Source of the DNA: Armatimonadota bacterium
Lineage (GTDB): Bacteria; Armatimonadota; Fimbriimonadia; Fimbriimonadales; Fimbriimonadaceae
Assembly: GCA_025360125.1 (NCBI GenBank)
Contig: JANYCU010000021.1
Span: 163,271-227,270, forward strand
Direction: 5' to 3'
Length of the DNA: 64,000 bases
This document shows, piece by piece, positions 56,776 through 64,000 of the stretch; the stretch's first letter is position 1, and each line of letters begins with the position of its first letter. The notes under the pieces are model-generated. The model saw only the letters and a list, made by a program, of their open reading frames with translations. It did no database searches and was not told the DNA's origin. A program made the translations under genes and the position numbers.

Positions 56776-58740
56776 TTATGGGTTCAAGTGAGGATGACTG
56801 TAATCCCTCAAGTCCTTCGTAAATTGTTGGAAGTCTAGTTCTGAAATTGTAAGCCCTTGAGCCATATTTGTCGATATGTCCTCCATGAGCTTCTTCGCCG
56901 CTGGAAAATTCGTGGCTTTTTTAGCCGCGACCAGTTTGGCGAATCTCACAAGCTCTGGACGCACAAATCTCTCCGTGCATAACGCCGCTTGTTCCAGAAA
57001 CGCTGTTTTCAAGTCAGATCCATTCGCTTGCTTATGGGCCTTTTGGATAATTCGCTTCCTTGCTTCGAGATCGGGTGGCCCGACGGCTACAAGATGATCC
57101 ATGCGGCCTCCTCTACAAACAGCCGAATCCATTGATTCAAGATGGTTTGTGCACACCACGAAGACAATCCTACCGCTGTCGTGGAGCTGCTGTAACTTTG
57201 GCAACATGCAGGCTGTGAGGAATGCGGTAATATTTCTTGATTGCTCGTTCTCCGACGACGGTTGTCGATCTCTGAAAAGCTCATCGCATTCATCGAAGAG
57301 TACTACCGTCTTTCTGAGTTTACCAAGTCGGTCGAACACTACGCGTGATTGGGACTCAATTAGATCTAGTCCACGGTCGACGAAATCACCGGGACTCAAT
57401 GAAACTATTGGCCATGACAACGCACCTGCGATTGCCTTTACAATCGTGGTTTTGGACGTCCCGGGAGGTCCAAAGAGTAACAGTGAGTTTGAGCTTCCAT
57501 TTATAGGCGGGACCTGTTGAGGATGATTAAGGATTGGCCGTATTATTTCTTTGTCTATATAAGTCAAAATTGGTGACTTTGAATCGACCTCGCCTTCGAT
57601 CAAGAAAGTGCTCCAAGCCAGGTATGACGGCCAGTCAACATCCCCGGGCCTCTGGAACGAGAAAGTTTTCAGTGCTGAATTACTATTCAACTCGTCCACA
57701 AACGCAACATATTCTCGGGCAAAATCAATGACGAGGGCCGAAGTCCAAGACTCTATCATCCTAGTGCCATACACATGGTCGCTACACCATCCTAGGTGGG
57801 GCTCAGTACCGCCTGAGACATGCACTGCCGATTTCTGAATGTAACTAGCTGCCGAGATCGCTTTGGGCAGGACTTCCCTTCTAATAAATTCCTGGTCATT
57901 GGCATTCCCTCTGCACCATAGCTGCCTTGCTCCCCGTACAACTGCCCACCCAACTTCGTATGTGGAAATTTGAGGATAGGTCTCAGATCCTGCGCTATGG
58001 TGAGTCATAACCCAACCGAAAGGCCAGCAACCGCTAGAATCCTGACTTTCCAAGCATGCGCTTAGCGCCAAACGCGCGGACGCTTGATCCTGAATTTCAC
58101 CAAACCCTGAAAGAATTACTGAGCAAAACCCAAGGGCTACAAGTTCAGCGGGACTTATATCTTCGATGGCCTTTTTTGAAAGTAGCTTTGTCGTTTCTTC
58201 ACGGGTCACTTGGATAAGTTTTTCTTTGAGCTCTTCTGCCGCACTTGCATCAGCATGCGATAGACAGTCGAGCGCATCAAGCACGTTGAAGAGGATATAA
58301 GGGTGTATTCGCGAAGCGGGATCTAGTTGCGGATGGTGTATAAGTTCACTTAAAGCAAACCTGAGTTGAGTTTCAGCTTGTGTTGCGGTAGCACATCCAG
58401 TTTTCAAAGCGGTAGCCATGGCCTTACAAAGGAGCGCCAAAGTCAGTGGGTGCGATTTTCCGTCTTCCGGGCTTGCCATTGAGGACGCCAATGAGAGTTT
58501 GTGTTGCTCAGATGTGACTTCTGGGACGATTTCCTTTAGTATCTGTTCCTTCTGTCCGGAGGTGAGGGAATAATGGTCATCAAGACACAAGCTGGAAAGG
58601 CTGTAGAGCGAGCGGAAAGTGACTGTCGGATTCCCTTTCTGATTTGGATGGCTATCTCGTTGATACGTTGACCTCCAGAAGCATTTCTCCGGTTGATTGT
58701 AAAGCGATAATGTAGCTTTCACAGCTTGTTCCGAAACCAC
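56776..58740 (-). CDS. AAA+ ATPase with long N-terminal alpha-helical domain
   Basis: LLLFGPPGTSKTTIVKAIAGAL Walker A; TVVLFDECDELF Walker B; MDSAVCRGGRMDHLVAV; directly abuts HIT gene (TAA-ATG). Confidence 0.85.
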   Translation of the reverse strand: MVSEQAVKATLSLYNQPEKCFWRSTYQRDSHPNQKGNPTVTFRSLYSLSSLCLDDHYSLTSGQKEQILKEIVPEVTSEQHKLSLASSMASPEDGKSHPLTLALLCKAMATALKTGCATATQAETQLRFALSELIHHPQLDPASRIHPYILFNVLDALDCLSHADASAAEELKEKLIQVTREETTKLLSKKAIEDISPAELVALGFCSVILSGFGEIQDQASARLALSACLESQDSSGCWPFGWVMTHHSAGSETYPQISTYEVGWAVVRGARQLWCRGNANDQEFIRREVLPKAISAASYIQKSAVHVSGGTEPHLGWCSDHVYGTRMIESWTSALVIDFAREYVAFVDELNSNSALKTFSFQRPGDVDWPSYLAWSTFLIEGEVDSKSPILTYIDKEIIRPILNHPQQVPPINGSSNSLLLFGPPGTSKTTIVKAIAGALSWPIVSLSPGDFVDRGLDLIESQSRVVFDRLGKLRKTVVLFDECDELFRDRQPSSENEQSRNITAFLTACMLPKLQQLHDSGRIVFVVCTNHLESMDSAVCRGGRMDHLVAVGPPDLEARKRIIQKAHKQANGSDLKTAFLEQAALCTERFVRPELVRFAKLVAAKKATNFPAAKKLMEDISTNMAQGLTISELDFQQFTKDLRDYSHPHLNP

Positions 58741-59181
58741 CTTAACCCAGGCGCAATCAATGTACTCTTCTTTGAAATCTTGACCTATTTTAGCCCCCTC
58801 TCACGATCACAAACAAGTGCGACCGGAGCGAGTCTGGATTATACGTACTCCAATCACGGTAAGTCAACAACTTTTTATCTGCATAGCCCGAATAGCACCA
58901 ATCGGTTTCGTAACTTCGTTACAGCAACCAGCACCTATGCGACTGAGCGACTGAGCCTTTCCCAGGGAGCAATATGAGCTGACTTATGAAGAATTAGGGA
59001 AGTTGTAGAACCCAAATTGCAGCGTAATGTGTATTAAATCGGCTAAACAGCCGACAGAGATTCCATCTCAACAGTTCGGAGCCAAAAGCCCGTTCCAACT
59101 AGCCCTTCACTCTGTCAAGTCCAATGTTCTCAATAAACTATCGTTCAACTAGCAAGATTGCGGATAAGATGTTTATTAGTC

Positions 59182-62100
59182 ATGGCTGTTTGCGTTGCCC
59201 TTTGCGTTCACGATGACAGTACATTCCTGTCGGCTGCACTTCACATTCTGCAAGACATTCCTCGGCATGTCTTTATCGGCAAGCTTTCCTGGGCTGGGGA
59301 CGAGGGAGAATGGCAGCAAGTCCAGGCAATCTGCGAAGAAGCTGGTGCTACAGTCATTCTGGGTACATGGCTCAGCGAAGAGGGTCAAAGAAAAGCGGCT
59401 TATGACCATGTCCGAAAGTTAGGCTTCACACATGCCATCATTGCGGACTCCGACGAGCTAGTTGAGCCTAAGCTTCTCGATCATCTGAAAAGGCTTGCCG
59501 AAGGAGATATGGCAGATCGCGTGTATGTTGAGTGGGACACCTACTGGAAGTCTCCCCAGTACGTCATTCGGCCACGCGAGCGGTTTACGCCGTGCATCAT
59601 GATTAAACTCGATACCGCGGTCAACACCCACCACCGTGAATTCGAAAACGGACGAATGCTTTTCCTTAACGAGAGTTACGGAATTATCCACCATATGAGC
59701 TATGCCGGTTCCGATGAACGCATCTGGAACAAGATCACTAGTTGGGGACACAAGGACGAAGTCGTACCAAACTGGTGGGAACAGGTTTGGAAACGATGGG
59801 ATGCGGACAAGATGCTGCGCAACATCCATCCCACTCATCCACCAGCCTATGGCTTTGCTGAACATATTCCCTTGCAAGAGTTCTTAGCTAAGGCCGGGAT
59901 TCAAGCGGTTGAGGAAAAGCCGCCTAATGTGAAGTTGAAACAACAACCGAAAGTATCGGTCATTATTCCAGCCCTTGGCGGACAAGAGGATGTCACTCGT
60001 TGTTTAGCAAGCCTGAAAGAATGCGGAGAGCTTATCCACGAGATCTTTGTAATCGACAATGGTAGCTCGCCAAAGATCAAGGTCTCTAAGGGCGTCAAGC
60101 TCGTTCGCAACGAGACCAACCTCGGCTTTGGCAAAGCAAGTAACCAAGGCGCTGTAATGAGTACAGGAGACGTCGTTCTGTTCCTCAACAGCGATACCAT
60201 CGTTCCCAAAATTGCTCTGGAAAGGTTAATGGAATCGTTGTTTTCCGGTGATGCGGTGGCGGCGGCTGGACCTTACACAAATAACTCCGGTCATTTCCAA
60301 CGAATCGAACCTACCTACAATTCCGAGGAAAACCTGGACCTTTTCGCTCAAGACTTCGCCACGCGTTCGGCCAAAGATGTCGAGGTCGATATGCTCGTTG
60401 GTTTCTGCATGGCGTTGAAACGAGCCACACTCGATGAGGTGGGTCTGTTTGACGAGAGATTTGGCTACGGTACGTTCGAAGATAATGATTTGAGCTATCG
60501 GCTCCGCCGTGCAGGATATCAGTTAGTCATATCAGCTCGCTCTTACATTCATCACGAAGGTTCAAAGACGATGAAGCGGATGGCAACCGAAGAACAGGAA
60601 AAGCCTTTAGACCTTCAACTCTTGCTTCAGGAAAACCACGACAAATTTGCATCCAAGTGGCGGAACGATCTTCAATCGGGATTTGCGTCGGGCCTAAGCG
60701 GTCTCTCTGCCGATCGGATTCAATTTAACGGAGAGCGCAAACCAGAGAAGCGCTTGGAGCGAACCACTGCAATGGTGGAAAAAGCCGACATATCGCTCTG
60801 CATGATCGTCAAGAACGAAGAGCGGGTCATCCGGGATTGCTTAGAAAGCGCGGTTCCATTCTTCTGCGAGGTGCTTGTGCTCGACACTGGCTCGACAGAT
60901 CGGACGATAGAAATCGCACGCGAGTGCGGAGCGGTGGTGAGGGAAACGAAGTGGCCCGACAGTTTTGCTAAGGCAAGAACGGAATCAATGAAGCACGCCA
61001 AAGGAAAGTGGATCATGTGGATCGATGCTGACGACACCTTACCGATGCAAAGCGCGGAAGTCATCGTCAATGCTGTTGCATCGGCGCAGCAGGACGTAAT
61101 TGGATTCATTGTGCCAGTCCAGTTTGTCGAAGAGCATGGCCAGGGCACGGAAGTAGATCACGTGAAAATCTTTCGGAATTTTCCGGGCATCGAATGGGAA
61201 GGACGAATCCATGAGCAAGCCCTGCAGTCCGTCCGTCGTCAAGCAGAGAAGGCAGGAATTCGAGATGGTGGTCGACTAATTCGCCTGGAGGCAAAAGTCA
61301 TGCACTCCGGCTACGACACCTCGGAGGCTGGTCAGGAAGGCAAACGGATTAGAGATGAAAAGCTTCTCAAGCTGGATCTCAAAGACCGGCCAAATCATCC
61401 GTTTGTGTTGTTCAACTTAGGAATGACCGAGCATTTCACCGGAACCCAAGAAAGGGCGGTAGAGTGGCTGGAGAAGTGCCTCAAACATTCCAAGAAGGGC
61501 GAAACACACATTCGTAAGGCGTACGCACTCCTCGGCGCGGCTTTGCGAAAGCTTGACAAGCGCGACCAAGCAAAAGCGAGGCTGGAAAAGGGATATAAAG
61601 AAATTCCGGGAGACCCGGAAATAGCCTTTCACCTAGCCCAAATCGCAGCGGAAGAGAAACTGTATCAAAAAGCGGCCGACCTTTACCATGAAGTTTTGAA
61701 TGCTGACGTGTCGGGAGTGTTCACAAGCCTAGATCCAGGAATCATGGGTTACAAGACAAGGCATAACCTTGCCTACGTGTACGTGTCGCTCGGTAAATAT
61801 GAGGAGGCGTTAGAGCAGTGGCGACTCGCTCTGGAGAATTCTCCAAGAATTGAACTCGCAAGAAATCTTTTCGACACCGCCTTGTCTCACAAAGACTTTA
61901 AGACGTGCAAAGAAGCCATGGATTGGGTTCACCAACGTAATGGCCATGATGAGCACTGGGCAAATATGTTGGTACAATTGTCCGACGCGACCGGAACTGA
62001 TCCCGCTCACCAATTTGACTTCATCTGTAACGCGGAACCTGAAAACTCAGGAGTGCGGAAAGTCTTTGCACTGCACTTGATGAATACTGGTCGCAACCAG

Positions 62101-62301
62101 TGGGCGGTGGATCACTTCTACTATTTGTACCAGCGCAATGTGCCTGAAGGAGCTTATTTCCTCGGCGTCATGTCTGAGCAGGATGGTCAACCAGAAAAGG
62201 CGCTCGAATGGTACGAACAGGCGCACCTCTTCAATCCCGGCCATCTCCAGACCATCGAAAAGCTTAATGAGCTGCGGCGAGGCGGGCCGCGACCAGAATA
62301 G
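59182..62301 (+). CDS. Multidomain GT2 glycosyltransferase with TPRs
   Basis: VSVIIPALGGQEDVTRCLASLKE..VIDNGSS; ISLCMIVKNEERVIRDCLESA..LDTGSTDRT; C-terminal TPRs. Confidence 0.87.
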   Translation: MAVCVALCVHDDSTFLSAALHILQDIPRHVFIGKLSWAGDEGEWQQVQAICEEAGATVILGTWLSEEGQRKAAYDHVRKLGFTHAIIADSDELVEPKLLDHLKRLAEGDMADRVYVEWDTYWKSPQYVIRPRERFTPCIMIKLDTAVNTHHREFENGRMLFLNESYGIIHHMSYAGSDERIWNKITSWGHKDEVVPNWWEQVWKRWDADKMLRNIHPTHPPAYGFAEHIPLQEFLAKAGIQAVEEKPPNVKLKQQPKVSVIIPALGGQEDVTRCLASLKECGELIHEIFVIDNGSSPKIKVSKGVKLVRNETNLGFGKASNQGAVMSTGDVVLFLNSDTIVPKIALERLMESLFSGDAVAAAGPYTNNSGHFQRIEPTYNSEENLDLFAQDFATRSAKDVEVDMLVGFCMALKRATLDEVGLFDERFGYGTFEDNDLSYRLRRAGYQLVISARSYIHHEGSKTMKRMATEEQEKPLDLQLLLQENHDKFASKWRNDLQSGFASGLSGLSADRIQFNGERKPEKRLERTTAMVEKADISLCMIVKNEERVIRDCLESAVPFFCEVLVLDTGSTDRTIEIARECGAVVRETKWPDSFAKARTESMKHAKGKWIMWIDADDTLPMQSAEVIVNAVASAQQDVIGFIVPVQFVEEHGQGTEVDHVKIFRNFPGIEWEGRIHEQALQSVRRQAEKAGIRDGGRLIRLEAKVMHSGYDTSEAGQEGKRIRDEKLLKLDLKDRPNHPFVLFNLGMTEHFTGTQERAVEWLEKCLKHSKKGETHIRKAYALLGAALRKLDKRDQAKARLEKGYKEIPGDPEIAFHLAQIAAEEKLYQKAADLYHEVLNADVSGVFTSLDPGIMGYKTRHNLAYVYVSLGKYEEALEQWRLALENSPRIELARNLFDTALSHKDFKTCKEAMDWVHQRNGHDEHWANMLVQLSDATGTDPAHQFDFICNAEPENSGVRKVFALHLMNTGRNQWAVDHFYYLYQRNVPEGAYFLGVMSEQDGQPEKALEWYEQAHLFNPGHLQTIEKLNELRRGGPRPE

Positions 62302-63799
62302 GTTCGAAGATGGTGGAATTCCAAAGTAACTCGGAGTTCAGGATATCCAGACTGCCATAGTAATCCACCAATTTTGCAAGGAAGGCTGCATCGCTTCGGC
62401 CCACGTATTCATTGGTCTGCTCTTCGGGCAAGGATTTGAAGCTGGATCCATGGTTGTGCAAGACGATCGTATCTAGCGCGATAAGCAATTTGTATCCGAG
62501 ACTGGAAAGTCTCCACGAAAAATCCAAATCGTCGCTGCCAAGGAAGAGGTTTTCATCGAGCAATCCAACTTCGTTCAATATGCTGCGTTTGGTTGCGAGG
62601 CAGAACCCGATAAGGAGCTTTGTCTCTTCAGATTCTCCTTCGTGGACATCTTGGAGAATCGGTGGAAGCTCTCGGGCCGGAACCGTTACGTCTCTGGGCA
62701 AGTGATGAGTCACGAACTGCCGATCGCTGACTTGATCACTGAGAGGTCCGACTGCTCCAACTTCTGGATCCTCGAGTTTGACGATCAATGATTCAATCCA
62801 GCCCAGAGACACTTCCGTATCTGGATTTAAAATTACAATGTATTCGCCTTTGGATTGGAGAATTCCGACGTTGTTACCTTTGGAAAACCCTAGGTTCTCA
62901 CTGCTCTCGATGACCTTTATTCGGGAATCTTTCTTGGCCCAGGTTTTCAGAATTGCTCGCGTGGCGTCGGTCGAGCAGTTGTCGACGAGGATGACCTCGT
63001 CGGCAAGATCGAGAGTCTTCAGAACACTTTCCAAGCATGTATTGATTGTCCCGGATGAATTGAACGTGACGATAATTGCTGACGCTCGACAGTTGGCCTC
63101 ACCGAGTTGCAACTGGTGTGGACCAACGAGCTTTGATCGGACACCTTCATCTTCAGTTGCGTCCGGTAAGAGCTTCGCAACGAAGAGCGTCTGGTATGTG
63201 CTTGCGGTTACGAATGCCTTTTCACCCGGCAAGCCAAGTGTCTTCGCTAGGTCTCCGATGTGCTGACAAGCCGAGGATTGGATGAGGTTGGGTTCTTCTT
63301 TGTTGACCCCGTAGCCTGCGTTCCAGAGCATCTTTCGAAATGAGTCTGGAGTGAAAAAGGTGAGATGGGTCCTATCGAGGAGGCCACTGTTTGTGTAGTC
63401 GAATTTACCTTGGAGAAGTTCGAGAAGAACAGTCCAGTGAGCGATATTGGGTACGTTTGCGATAAGAGTTGCGTCTGGAGTCAGGTTCTTTCTGAGTTTT
63501 GCGAGGACGATTTCGGGTCTCCTGAGGTGTTCCAGCACATCGCCGAAAATAAGGCAGTCAAAAGGCACATCCGGAAAATCATCTAAGAGCTCAATATCGT
63601 CTTGAATTATGTGGTCCAATCGAGCTGATGCATCGTCAAAAGCACTTTTCTCAGGTTCTATGCCCCAGTAAACACAAGACTGTCGGAGTTTGGTCGCCTC
63701 TCCTAGCAGGCCTCTCGAGCATCCAATTTCCAAAATTCTTTTTGCCTGCAACGGGATTTGCTCGAAAATTCGATAATTTAAACCACCAAAATAGTCCAA
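62264..63799 (-). CDS. SAM-methyltransferase fused to GT2 glycosyltransferase
   Basis: ILEIGCSRGLLGEATK..FGDVLEHLRRPE; ASAIIVTFNSSGTINTCLESV..LVDNCSTDAT. Confidence 0.9.
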   Translation of the reverse strand: MDYFGGLNYRIFEQIPLQAKRILEIGCSRGLLGEATKLRQSCVYWGIEPEKSAFDDASARLDHIIQDDIELLDDFPDVPFDCLIFGDVLEHLRRPEIVLAKLRKNLTPDATLIANVPNIAHWTVLLELLQGKFDYTNSGLLDRTHLTFFTPDSFRKMLWNAGYGVNKEEPNLIQSSACQHIGDLAKTLGLPGEKAFVTASTYQTLFVAKLLPDATEDEGVRSKLVGPHQLQLGEANCRASAIIVTFNSSGTINTCLESVLKTLDLADEVILVDNCSTDATRAILKTWAKKDSRIKVIESSENLGFSKGNNVGILQSKGEYIVILNPDTEVSLGWIESLIVKLEDPEVGAVGPLSDQVSDRQFVTHHLPRDVTVPARELPPILQDVHEGESEETKLLIGFCLATKRSILNEVGLLDENLFLGSDDLDFSWRLSSLGYKLLIALDTIVLHNHGSSFKSLPEEQTNEYVGRSDAAFLAKLVDYYGSLDILNSELLWNSTIFEPILVAARLAAAH

Positions 63800-63927
63800 T
63801 AGGGATGAAGTGTATCACCAGAACAGTTGCTTCAATCAACATCTTGTTGCTAATGCAAAATGACTTGTTCCCCAAAAAACGATCCATGGTGATGTGATGA
63901 TTCGTCTCTTTTTGAAAGAGAGTGAGC

Positions 63928-64000
63928 ATGTCAACCAAAGCAAAGAAATATAGTGAAGAGCAGATCCTTCAGATAGTGAAGGAGATCAATGAAGGCGGAA
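63928..64000 (+). mobile_element. Start of IS3-like transposase OrfA, truncated by window edge
   Basis: ATG..: MSTKAKKYSEEQILQIVKEINEGG resembles IS3-group OrfA N-termini. Confidence 0.6.

Overview
A 64 kb bacterial window. The Tat-type signals, PSD1/DUF1501 pair, many glycosidases and overall style suggest an Armatimonadota/Fimbriimonas-like or Planctomycete-like host, but that is inference only. Left to right: (1) a translationally coupled arginine operon on the minus strand (argR, an unrecognised P-loop gene, argC, argD, acetyl/succinyl-ornithine carbamoyltransferase, argB), led by two tandem ARG-box palindromes; (2) tRNA-Arg; (3) an unusual Kdp-like signalling cassette; (4) sugar metabolism: GH2, a ribose-type ABC transporter, glnA and a CUT1 ABC transporter without an ATPase; (5) a PSD1/DUF1549-DUF1553 plus DUF1501 pair; (6) a defence-type island with a SIR2-like gene convergent to an operon of a split N6-methyltransferase and a GIY-YIG/helicase protein; (7) a repeat-rich Tat metallophosphoesterase region and GH76/GH116-like glycosidases; (8) a long minus-strand operon encoding a TPR/outer-membrane barrel, a CsgG-like protein, five tandem paralogous secreted proteins and an HTTM-type membrane pair; this is my best candidate for an undescribed system; (9) a tRNA-Lys 3' fragment (att-like) followed by a tyrosine integrase, a HIT-AAA gene pair and glycosyltransferases; (10) the start of an IS3-like transposase at the right edge. 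No CRISPR array or rRNA was seen. All family calls come from reading motifs by eye, without database searches.
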